A stretch of DNA of 5,199 bases, taken from the NCBI GenBank assembly GCA_946480555.1, contig CAMLLE010000283.1, forward strand, positions 1-5,199, written 5' to 3'. The stretch comes from an uncultured Verrucomicrobia subdivision 3 bacterium (GTDB taxonomy: Bacteria; Verrucomicrobiota; Verrucomicrobiae; Limisphaerales; CAMLLE01). Below, in pieces: positions 1-5,199 of the stretch (positions are counted from its first letter, which is position 1; each line of letters begins with the position of its first letter). The notes beneath the pieces were generated by a model, which had not been told where the DNA came from, did not search any database, and saw nothing but the letters and a program-made list of their open reading frames with translations. Made by a program: the position numbers and the translations under genes.

Positions 1-1366
1 TGACGGACATCTTCATGACCTGCGCCTGCGCATTGAGTTCTTCCGCGGCGGCGGCGCTCTCTTCGGCGCTGGCGGCGTTGCTTTGCGTGACGTGATCCAT
101 CTGGCCGATGGCTGCGTTGAGCTGATTGATCCCGACGCTTTGTTCGCGCGATGCGTTGGCCACCTGGGCGGCGAGTTCATCCACCTGCCGGGCGCGGGTC
201 ACAATTTCATTCAAAGCCGAGGCGACTTTCTGACTGATTTCCACGCCGACGCCGGTTTTGTGAATGGCGGTTTCGATCCGTTGCGTCGTTTCCTTCGCTG
301 CGTCAGCGCTGCGGCGGGCGAGATTGCGAACTTCGTCGGCTACGACGGCAAAGCCCATCCCCGCTTCACCGGCACGGGCAGCTTCCACCGCTGCATTCAA
401 CGCCAGGATGTTCGTCTGGAACGCGATCTCATCGATGGTCTTGATGATCGTGGCGATGTCATCGCTCGATGCCTTGATGTCGGCGATGGCGGCGCTCATG
501 TCCGTCATGTCGGTGGACCCTTTTTCCGCCGCTTCGCGCGCCTGGCGGGCGAGCGTGTTGGCTTTTTGTGCGCTGTCGGAGTTGGCGCGGATCATGGATG
601 ACATCTCCTCGAGGGACGCGCTGGTTTCTTCAATTGAAGCGGCCTGGGTGCTGGCGCCTTCCGCAAGCGTCTGGCTCGAACTGGAAACCTGCCCGGCGGC
701 ACTGGTGAGTTGGGTGCTGGATTCGCTCAGCACGCCGCTGATGTGCGTGAGCTCGGTCACGATGCGGTTTTTCAAGCGCCAGCCGAACACGATCAATCCG
801 ATGAACACGGCGGAAAGGGATGCCGCTTGAACGGCGAGCGAGCGGTTCGTGCTCTGGCGTTGTGCCACGATCATCTGCGCGGCGGAGCGGTTGACATTCT
901 GTTGTTCCTGGCTGAGCACCCGCAGAAGCTGGTCGTAGCAACTGGCGGTGTTCCCAAAGAACTTCTCATACGCGTCCGAAACGCTGCCGCGCAAGACATC
1001 GTCCACGACGGCATTCTGGCTGGCAATGAGAGCTTCGAGTTTGGGGCGAATGACATTGGCGGAGCCGCCTTCCTTGAGTTTCGAATCCGCTTGTTGCTGG
1101 TGCGCCTTCAGTTCGGCCAGCGCCTTTTCCATGACATCCGGATCTTTCAAACGGATGAAGCGCTGGATGTCATTTTGAATGACGCTCAAGGATTCCAGCA
1201 GTTCGTATCCTGAAGTCAGCTGGCTGGTCGATTGCGCGGTAACTGCGGCGGCTTTCTTCCCGGCATGGTGAAGCAAGAGCGAGAAGGCGGCGACCGCCAG
1301 GATCATACTGATCCCGAAGGCAGCGAGCAAACCCGCGAGCCGGCGCGAGACGTTGAAATTTTTCAT
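1..1366 (-). CDS. Methyl-accepting chemotaxis protein, HAMP-less, C-terminus cut by window edge
   Basis: This is a transmembrane chemoreceptor that would control CheA kinase through CheW. The frame is open from an ATG at 1366-1364 to base 2, giving 455 visible codons. Residues about 11-32 form the first membrane helix, 33-176 a mostly helical extracytoplasmic domain of four-helix-bundle size, and 177-196 the second membrane helix. The signalling hairpin is textbook: FQTNILALNAAVEAARAGE at 316-334, then GMGFAVVADEVRNLA at 336-350. From Gln241 to about residue 448 it lines up without gaps against E. coli Tsr as I remember it, with Glu334 matching Tsr Glu391, so the arms have the 36-heptad length. 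Glu246/247, Glu253/254 and Glu435/436 sit where Tsr is methylated. Only about 45 residues separate the second membrane helix from Gln241, against about 86 in Tsr, so a HAMP domain does not fit. The very C-terminus, including any CheR-binding pentapeptide, is outside the window. It lies 30 bases downstream of the sensor gene. No clear Shine-Dalgarno is seen. Confidence 0.96.
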   Translation of the reverse strand, partial: MKNFNVSRRLAGLLAAFGISMILAVAAFSLLLHHAGKKAAAVTAQSTSQLTSGYELLESLSVIQNDIQRFIRLKDPDVMEKALAELKAHQQQADSKLKEGGSANVIRPKLEALIASQNAVVDDVLRGSVSDAYEKFFGNTASCYDQLLRVLSQEQQNVNRSAAQMIVAQRQSTNRSLAVQAASLSAVFIGLIVFGWRLKNRIVTELTHISGVLSESSTQLTSAAGQVSSSSQTLAEGASTQAASIEETSASLEEMSSMIRANSDSAQKANTLARQAREAAEKGSTDMTDMSAAIADIKASSDDIATIIKTIDEIAFQTNILALNAAVEAARAGEAGMGFAVVADEVRNLARRSADAAKETTQRIETAIHKTGVGVEISQKVASALNEIVTRARQVDELAAQVANASREQSVGINQLNAAIGQMDHVTQSNAASAEESAAAAEELNAQAQVMKMSV

Positions 1367-1396
1367 CGGGATGGATTCTGGCCGCGTGAAGCGTGC

Positions 1397-1948
1397 CTAT
1401 TCTTTGAGCTTCGAGACCGCCAGACCGACGACGAGCGAGCCGATCGGCTTGTCGCCATCGAGGACCGGCACGGCAAACTGGATCTGCTGGCTGCCGGTGG
1501 ACTCGTCCAGTTCGATGTCGCCCTTCCAGATTTTTCCGGTCATGGGGTCATCGTGCTTGGCTTTGCCTTTGTGCGAGAAATTCGAGGGCTTGGTCAGGAA
1601 CGCAACCTTGTTGCCGTCGGCACCCGAAATGAATGCCTCGGTCACGACGGGGCTTTTGCGCGCCTTGAGCAATTCGGCGCTGGGATTTTTGGTGAACGAA
1701 CGAACGGCTGGATCGAGGATCGAAAGGCCCTTCCACTTGTCCTGGGTCATTTCAGCGGATGAGGCTGGCAGGCTGGTGTTGTGCGCCTTGACCGCGGCGA
1801 CAATCACCGGGTCGGCGGCAAGCGTCTGTGCCAGTTTGATCTGTGCATCGAGTTTGGTCTGCGCACCGGCGTCCAGGCCTTGGGCGAAGCTGAGAGTGGT
1901 GGCGAAACTGAGAGCGGCTGCGGCGGCTAGGAGACGGGGGAATTTCAT
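1397..1948 (-). CDS. Exported stand-alone Cache/PDC-like sensor protein
   Basis: This 183-residue protein has a typical Sec signal peptide: Lys2 and Arg5, a hydrophobic core at about 6-20, and likely cleavage after Ser-Phe-Ala (20-22). The mature part begins with a helix (about 28-57) and continues into an alpha/beta region. Its 105-178 segment reads like a Cache/PDC sensor: a Gly-Ala-Asp-Gly turn (109-112), the strand KVAFLTKPSNF (114-124), a His-Lys-Gly/Lys-His-Asp stretch (126-133), a Trp-Lys-Gly (141-143), then QQIQFAVPVLDGDKPIGSLVVGL (split at 154-165 and 166-176), the usual final strand pair. No second membrane span or output domain exists, so it should be a soluble periplasmic protein. 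It precedes the MCP by 30 bases in the same direction, so they are probably co-transcribed and it may present a ligand to that receptor. The fold call rests on motif appearance; the ligand is unknown. The ATG at 1948 is supported by the signal peptide, though no purine-rich ribosome site is visible. Confidence 0.85.
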   Translation of the reverse strand: MKFPRLLAAAAALSFATTLSFAQGLDAGAQTKLDAQIKLAQTLAADPVIVAAVKAHNTSLPASSAEMTQDKWKGLSILDPAVRSFTKNPSAELLKARKSPVVTEAFISGADGNKVAFLTKPSNFSHKGKAKHDDPMTGKIWKGDIELDESTGSQQIQFAVPVLDGDKPIGSLVVGLAVSKLKE

Positions 1949-1989
1949 AGCTGGTCGATAGTGGTTCGAGCGTGGCTTTTGTTAGGCAT
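1945..1989 (-). CDS. Possible 14-codon leader ORF overlapping the sensor gene start
   Basis: An ATG at 1989-1987 opens the frame MPNKSHARTTIDQL, which ends in a TGA (1947-1945) overlapping the sensor gene ATG (1948-1946) as ATGA. Such an overlap is a common form of translational coupling, and the sensor gene has no visible ribosome site of its own. The mini-frame itself also lacks a Shine-Dalgarno but begins directly after the TGA of the upstream 61-codon frame. If transcription starts near 1990, as the sigma-28 candidate predicts, it would be almost leaderless. Chance is a serious alternative for a frame this short. Confidence 0.15.
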   Translation of the reverse strand: MPNKSHARTTIDQL

Positions 1990-2175
1990 TCACGGCTGGT
2001 ATCGGCTTTCTGCCTTGGCCCTTGAGGTATTTCCGAGGGACGGTGTGACGGGAAACCCGACCAGACGCGCAGCCATGGCAGCGTCTATCGCTCGCAATGG
2101 GTCCGGCCGTTTCCACCTCGTCCCCGGCTTCCAAATCGGATGGAGACTTTTACCCACTGCATAAACCCCACGCAT
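1990..2175 (-). CDS. Possible small protein, 61 residues, unrecognised
   Basis: An ATG at 2175-2173 is preceded by a perfect AGGAGG (2185-2180) with a short 4-base spacer, the strongest Shine-Dalgarno-like sequence in the window. The frame runs 61 codons to a TGA at 1992-1990. The peptide is basic and rich in Arg, Pro and Ala, with three Trp-Lys/Lys-Pro type patches near residues 15-24, and has no signal peptide or membrane helix. I do not recognise it. Its stop is followed at once by an ATG that opens a 14-codon frame reaching the sensor gene start. Third-position base use is mixed and gives no strong coding signal, and the predicted sigma-28 promoter lies inside its 3' end. It could equally be a structured or repeated intergenic element that happens to stay open. 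Confidence 0.22.
   Translation of the reverse strand: MRGVYAVGKSLHPIWKPGTRWKRPDPLRAIDAAMAARLVGFPVTPSLGNTSRAKAESRYQP
1999..2025 (-). promoter_or_regulatory. Candidate sigma-28 (FliA) promoter for the sensor-MCP operon
   Basis: Read on the minus strand, GCCGATAC (2006-1999) matches seven of eight positions of the enterobacterial sigma-28 -10 consensus GCCGATAA. Exactly 15 bases upstream lies TCAA (2025-2022), against TAAA at the core of the -35 element; 15 bases is the expected distance between these two blocks. Transcription would start near 1990, leaving a leader of about 40 bases before the sensor gene. Sigma-28 commonly drives MCP genes in flagellated bacteria. The -35 half is weak beyond TCAAG, and the match was found by eye, so this is a candidate only. 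Confidence 0.4.
2063..2086. repeat. Inverted repeat, 6-bp arms
   Basis: AGACGC (2063-2068) and GCGTCT (2081-2086) are perfect inverted copies around a 12-base loop that itself contains the palindrome GCCATGGC. A second small hairpin, CGGG-AAA-CCCG (2049-2059), sits just beside it. Neither has a T-tract, so they do not look like terminators. They may be a regulator-binding site, an RNA fold, or part of a repeated element. Confidence 0.35.
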
Positions 2176-2232
2176 TAGACCTCCTGCACGAGCGCGGCGG
2201 CTCGCGGCAGAATCCCGGCACTGAACTTGAAT

Positions 2233-3717
2233 ATGAATGCCTCCACCCGTTCGGAACCTTTGCCGGTGTCTGTCTTGGGGGTCACGTTCGACCCGGTGAC
2301 CATCTCCGAAGCTGTCTGCCGCGTGGAACGAATGATCGCTTCCGGCCAGCCGCATTACATCGCCACTGCAAATGTTGACTTCGTCGTGCAGGCTCAGCGT
2401 GATCTGGAGTTGCGCCGAATCCTCTTCGACGCCGACCTGGTTTTGTGCGACGGCACGCCGCTGGTATGGGCTTCGCGCTGGCTGGGAAATCCGTTGCCGG
2501 AGCGGTGCGCGGGTGCGGATGTCGTTCCCGAACTGATCCGGGTTTCAGCCGGCAAGGGTTATCGCATTTTCCTGCTGGGCGCCTCGCCTCAGGCCGCGGA
2601 GAAGGCTGTGGAATGCCTTCGCCTGCAGCATCCAAACCTGAGAATCGCCGGCCACTATTCGCCGCCGTTCAAGCCATTGCTGGAAATGGATCACGTGGAG
2701 ATTCACCGCCGCGTGCGCGCTGCAAATCCCGATGTGCTGCTGGTGGCATTCGGTTGTCCGAAGCAGGAGAAGTGGATTGCGATGAACTACCAGTCACTAG
2801 GCGTGCCGGTCTGCATTGGAGTGGGCGCAACCATTGATTTCCTGGGCGGCTGCATGAAGCGGGCGCCGATTTGGATGCAACGTTCCGGAACGGAATGGAT
2901 TTTCCGCCTCGCGCAGGAACCACGGCGGCTGTTCAAGCGTTACGCGCTGGACCTCGTCTCGTTCGGAACGGGCATTCTTCGTCAGCTCTGGTCCTTGCGT
3001 CGGCGTGCCGGCCGAAGCGCGGGTCAAACATGCTCGGCGAGCTTGAGAACCAACGGCTGGCAGCACCTGGCCGTGCCGGCGCGATTCGACGCCGCGGCGA
3101 TCGAACGCAGCAGCCGGCTGCTGCATGCGGTGTTGGTGGATCACCGGCATTGCCTGCTGGAAATGGATGCGGTGCGCTGGATCGACTCGGCTGGAGTCGC
3201 CTGCCTGGCCCGTTTGCAGCGCGACCTGCGCCGGCAGGGGCGTTGTTTGATCCTGCTTTCGCCCCCGCGAACCGTACTGAAGACGCTGCAACTCATGGGA
3301 CTCACCGAGTTGTTCTTCATCGCGGATGATCTCGAATCGGCCCGTCGCATTCGCGCCGCGCAGGCGCAGGAACAGGCGTCGGCGGTTCAAGGAGCGAGCC
3401 CGATTTATTGGCAGGGCGAAATCACGGTTCGGAATGCTGATGAAGTTTTGCGTGAAACCCGGGCTCGCAGCGAAAGCCTGCCCGAGGTGCAGATTGATCT
3501 TTCGCGTGTGCGCTACCTTGATTCCACGGGCGCGGGCTTGATGGCGCGATTGAACACATGGACTCAGCAATCGGGACAGCGCCTGATTTTCAGCGGCGCT
3601 TCCAGCGCGGTTCGAAATGTTCTCCGTTGCAGTCGGATGGAATCGTTGCTGGCGGCGCCGTTGCCCGCGCGCACGGCCGAAGCTCAACTCGTCCTGCAGC
3701 AACAGGGTTCGAACTGA
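2233..3717 (+). CDS. WecG/TagA/CpsF (GT26) glycosyltransferase fused to two STAS domains
   Basis: This 494-residue protein joins a complete GT26 enzyme to two STAS domains. GT26 enzymes transfer a sugar, often an N-acetylmannosamine derivative, to an undecaprenyl-linked acceptor at the inner membrane face. Counting from the ATG at 2233, residues about 11-250 carry the family signatures: TANVDFVV (45-52), LCDGTPLVWASR (71-82, Asp73 being the likely equivalent of the TagA catalytic Asp), PERCAGADVVPEL (89-101), LLGASP (114-119), VAFGCPKQEKWI (171-182), GVGATIDFLGG (196-206), and a C-terminal basic segment with EWIFRLAQEPRRLFKRY (221-237). After a basic linker, STAS 1 spans about 277-374 with IDSAG (317-321, Ser319) and STAS 2 about 391-478 with LDSTG (429-433, Ser431). 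Typical GT26 proteins are about 240-260 residues, so this is twice normal length. An in-frame TTG at 2227 would add two residues; ATG 2233 is preferred. The acceptor and donor sugar are unknown. The stop overlaps the next gene by one base. Confidence 0.93.
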   Translation: MNASTRSEPLPVSVLGVTFDPVTISEAVCRVERMIASGQPHYIATANVDFVVQAQRDLELRRILFDADLVLCDGTPLVWASRWLGNPLPERCAGADVVPELIRVSAGKGYRIFLLGASPQAAEKAVECLRLQHPNLRIAGHYSPPFKPLLEMDHVEIHRRVRAANPDVLLVAFGCPKQEKWIAMNYQSLGVPVCIGVGATIDFLGGCMKRAPIWMQRSGTEWIFRLAQEPRRLFKRYALDLVSFGTGILRQLWSLRRRAGRSAGQTCSASLRTNGWQHLAVPARFDAAAIERSSRLLHAVLVDHRHCLLEMDAVRWIDSAGVACLARLQRDLRRQGRCLILLSPPRTVLKTLQLMGLTELFFIADDLESARRIRAAQAQEQASAVQGASPIYWQGEITVRNADEVLRETRARSESLPEVQIDLSRVRYLDSTGAGLMARLNTWTQQSGQRLIFSGASSAVRNVLRCSRMESLLAAPLPARTAEAQLVLQQQGSN

Positions 3718-4919
3718 TGCGCATCGGCATTTCGACATCCGTCATTCAGCAGGGCCGGACCGGCATTGCGCAGTATCTTTTCGCGCTGTTGCGTGCGTTC
3801 CTGCCCGTGGCGGACCGGCATGCGTTTACGCTCTTCGTGCTGGAACGCGATATCCCGCTTTTCGACTTCGCCCAGCCCGCCATGAGAATCGTGCCCGTGG
3901 AGGAAGAGCAACGGCCGCCGGTGAAAAATATTCTGTGGCATCAACTGCAACTGCCCGCGCTCGCCCGCGATTGGGAACTGGACGTTCTCCATTCGCCCAG
4001 TTACCGACGAATGGTCTGGCGCATGCCCTGCGCGCGGGTGGCGACGATCCACGATCTCGCGCCGTTCCATGTCGCAGGGAAGTATGATTGGAAGCGAATG
4101 CTCTACGGCCGCTGGGTCGCGCGAGTGCTGGCACGGCGCCAGGATGAAATCATCGCGATCAGCGAAAACACGGCGCGCGACATCCGCCGCTTCTTTTGCG
4201 TGCCCGAGGAAAAGCTCACCGTGATTCACAACGGCCTCGAGCACGAACGCTTCTTTCCGGAATCCCAAACCGAAGCCGCAAGCGCGACGAAGATTCGTTA
4301 CGAACTGAACCAGCCGTTCTTTCTCTACGTCGCGCGATTGGAGCATCCCGGAAAGAACCATGTGCGAATGATTGCCGCGTTCGAACGCTTCAAGCGCGCA
4401 ACGAAAGCGAACTGGCAGCTGGTCCTTGGTGGCAGTGATTGGCACGGCGCTGAAGTCATTCATGATGCGGCGCGGCGATCCGAGTTTGCACGGGACATCC
4501 GCTTCCTTGGTTTCGTTTCCGACGCTGACCTTCCGAATTTATATCGTGCAGCCGGCGCGTTCGTGTACCCGTCGTTGTACGAAGGCTTCGGCATGCCCCC
4601 GATCGAAGCGATGGCTTGCGGCTGTCCCGTGATCTGCTCAACGCGCGGGTCGCTGGGCGAAGTTGTGGGCGATGCTGCCGCAATTGTGAATCCCGAAAGC
4701 GAAGCTTCCATCGCGGACGCGCTGATCTCCATTGCACAGGACGCGGTCAGGCGGGATTTGCTGCGAAGCGCCGGGCTTGAACAGGCGCGGCGATTCAGCT
4801 GGAAAGCCACGGCAGCGGCGACTTTGAAGGTTTACGAACGCGCTGCGGCTCGCCTAAGTTCCCATGCAGTCTCCGGGAGCGGCCTCTCCGGTTCGCACGA
4901 ACCGGTCCGCGCCGGGTGA
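3717..4919 (+). CDS. GT4-type (glycosyl transferases group 1) glycosyltransferase
   Basis: This 400-residue GT-B retaining glycosyltransferase would add a sugar from a nucleotide-sugar donor to a growing cell-surface glycan in the cytoplasm. The N-terminal lobe starts MRIGIST and has the acceptor-side loop GRTGIAQY (13-20), HSP (92-94), and IHDL (111-114). The hinge and donor lobe show AISENTARDI (147-156), VIHNGLE (169-175), and FLYVARLEHPGKN (202-214), whose Arg207 and Lys213 are the usual phosphate contacts. They continue with LGFVSDADLPNLYRAA (264-279) and EGFGMPPIE (289-297), the Glu-x7-Glu motif of the family. The start at 3717 is chosen because the stop of the GT26-STAS gene overlaps it (TGATG), AGGG lies nine bases upstream, and MRIGIS is the normal first strand. 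The same frame is open further upstream, to an ATG at 3558, but only as antiparallel overlap with the STAS 2 coding region. The last 19 residues are a Ser/Gly-rich tail that overlaps a hairpin. The sugar specificity is not readable. Confidence 0.93.
   Translation: MRIGISTSVIQQGRTGIAQYLFALLRAFLPVADRHAFTLFVLERDIPLFDFAQPAMRIVPVEEEQRPPVKNILWHQLQLPALARDWELDVLHSPSYRRMVWRMPCARVATIHDLAPFHVAGKYDWKRMLYGRWVARVLARRQDEIIAISENTARDIRRFFCVPEEKLTVIHNGLEHERFFPESQTEAASATKIRYELNQPFFLYVARLEHPGKNHVRMIAAFERFKRATKANWQLVLGGSDWHGAEVIHDAARRSEFARDIRFLGFVSDADLPNLYRAAGAFVYPSLYEGFGMPPIEAMACGCPVICSTRGSLGEVVGDAAAIVNPESEASIADALISIAQDAVRRDLLRSAGLEQARRFSWKATAAATLKVYERAAARLSSHAVSGSGLSGSHEPVRAG
4888..4905. repeat. Perfect inverted repeat at the 3' end of the GT4 gene
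   Basis: CCGGTTCG (4888-4895) and CGAACCGG (4898-4905) are perfect inverted copies separated by CA, forming a strong GC-rich hairpin inside the last codons of the glycosyltransferase gene. It ends 24 bases before the hydrolase ATG. No run of T follows, so it is not a standard intrinsic terminator. It might instead affect mRNA processing, dampen read-through, or mask an alternative hydrolase start at 4864. Confidence 0.5.
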
Positions 4920-4929
4920 CACATTCGAC

Positions 4930-5199
4930 ATGCGACTTCATTATCGCGAACAGGGCGAAGGTTCGCCGCTCATCATTCTGCACGGACTTTTCGGCTCGCT
5001 CGAAAACTGGGCCTACATCAGCCAGCAACTGGCGGACGAATTTCGCGTCATCAGCATGGACCAGCGGAATCACGGCCAGTCGCCGCACTCGGCAGTCATG
5101 AACTTCCGTGCGCTGGCCGCGGATTTGCGCGAGTTTATGGATCATCTTTCGCTCGAGCGCGCCAATGTGCTGGGGCATTCGATGGGAGGAAAGGCATCG
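4930..5199 (+). CDS. Alpha/beta hydrolase, YbfF/ABHD11-like, N-terminal part
   Basis: The first 90 residues are visible before the window ends. They show the order expected of the YbfF (E. coli) / ABHD11 esterase group: strand LIILHGLFGS (14-23) with the oxyanion HG, then MDQRNHGQSPHS (43-54), which matches the characteristic D-x-RNHG-x-SPH box, and the nucleophile elbow GHSMGGKA (82-89) with Ser84. The acid and His of the triad lie beyond the edge. Family members are acyl or thioester hydrolases; the substrate is not known here. An in-frame ATG at 4864 would add 22 residues and overlap the glycosyltransferase gene by 56 bases. I prefer 4930 because the fold begins right there (MRLHYREQGEG) and the upstream extension is Pro/Ser/Arg-rich. 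It lies ten bases after the preceding stop, so it is probably in the same operon, although the enzyme class does not itself imply glycan metabolism. Confidence 0.9.
   Translation, partial: MRLHYREQGEGSPLIILHGLFGSLENWAYISQQLADEFRVISMDQRNHGQSPHSAVMNFRALAADLREFMDHLSLERANVLGHSMGGKAS

Larger units (their letters stand above)
1949..2232. other. Divergent intergenic region
   Basis: This 284-base gap separates the minus-strand chemosensory pair from the plus-strand glycosyltransferase operon, so it must carry promoters for both directions. It contains a sigma-28-like promoter candidate for the minus strand (1999-2025), short inverted repeats at 2049-2059, 2063-2086 and 2189-2204, and two small minus-strand open frames (1990-2175 and 1945-1989). 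I see no convincing sigma-70 -35/-10 pair for the plus-strand operon, no tRNA, and no known riboswitch I could recognise. Confidence 0.7.

Noticed and set aside
83..1213. Several plus-strand open frames of 76-188 codons
   Set aside because: They lie opposite the MCP gene, whose minus-strand product has unmistakable conserved motifs over its whole length. The plus-strand translations show no recognisable motif and are typical of GC-rich antisense frames.
1232..1961. Plus-strand open frames of 176 and 202 codons
   Set aside because: They lie opposite the exported sensor gene, which has a clean signal peptide and domain pattern. The plus-strand products look like composition artefacts.
1949..2226. 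Riboswitch such as cyclic di-GMP (GEMM) or cobalamin in the intergenic region
   Set aside because: I compared both strands with the remembered conserved cores and found only isolated short resemblances, not the required set of conserved blocks.
3558..3716. Extension of the GT4 gene to an ATG at 3558
   Set aside because: The extra 53 residues overlap the STAS 2 coding region in another frame and look random. The normal first strand of the fold starts at 3717, next to the upstream stop codon.
2797..3738. Minus-strand open frame of 313 codons
   Set aside because: It lies opposite the GT26-STAS gene. The product is Arg/Gln/Ala-rich with no motif, and the opposite strand encodes conserved GT26 and STAS signatures throughout.
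3684..4463. Minus-strand open frame of 259 codons
   Set aside because: It is an antisense shadow of the GT4 gene. Its His/Arg-rich sequence has no domain-like pattern.
1..5199. CRISPR array, insertion sequence, tRNA/rRNA or prophage signal
   Set aside because: No regularly spaced direct repeats, transposase motifs, terminal inverted repeats or structured RNA gene sequence could be seen.

Overview
This is a GC-rich bacterial chromosomal fragment (roughly 60% G+C by eye) with two divergent gene sets around an intergenic region of about 280 bp. The organism is probably a flagellated or chemotactic Gram-negative-type bacterium. The evidence is a methyl-accepting chemotaxis protein (MCP), a signal-peptide-bearing periplasmic sensor protein and envelope-polysaccharide glycosyltransferases. 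The gene content reminds me of Verrucomicrobiota, but no phylogenetic marker is present and that placement is a weak inference. Canonical Shine-Dalgarno sequences are mostly absent in front of the main genes.

Left half, minus strand: a two-gene chemosensory unit, read right to left. The first gene (1397-1948) encodes a 183-residue exported protein with a Cache/PDC-like fold and no transmembrane or signalling module. Thirty bases downstream, an MCP (1-1366, cut by the window edge) has two membrane spans and a Tsr-type cytoplasmic hairpin, but apparently no HAMP domain. The free sensor protein probably works with this receptor. A sequence resembling a sigma-28 (FliA) chemotaxis promoter lies just upstream (1999-2025).

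Centre (1949-2232): the divergent intergenic region. It holds the promoter candidate, several short inverted repeats, and a chain of two small minus-strand open frames. These have stop/start junctions that abut or overlap each other and the sensor gene.

Right half, plus strand: a likely envelope or exopolysaccharide operon. The first gene (2233-3717) is unusual: a complete WecG/TagA/CpsF (GT26) glycosyltransferase followed in the same chain by two STAS domains, both with the Asp-Ser-x-Gly motif of anti-sigma-factor antagonists. Its stop codon overlaps the start of a GT4-type glycosyltransferase (3717-4919). Ten bases later begins a YbfF/ABHD11-type alpha/beta hydrolase (4930 to the right edge, partial). 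The first two genes probably act in sequence on a lipid-linked glycan. The STAS pair suggests that GT26 activity or localisation is tied to a partner-switching phosphorylation system. This is the most interesting feature of the window.
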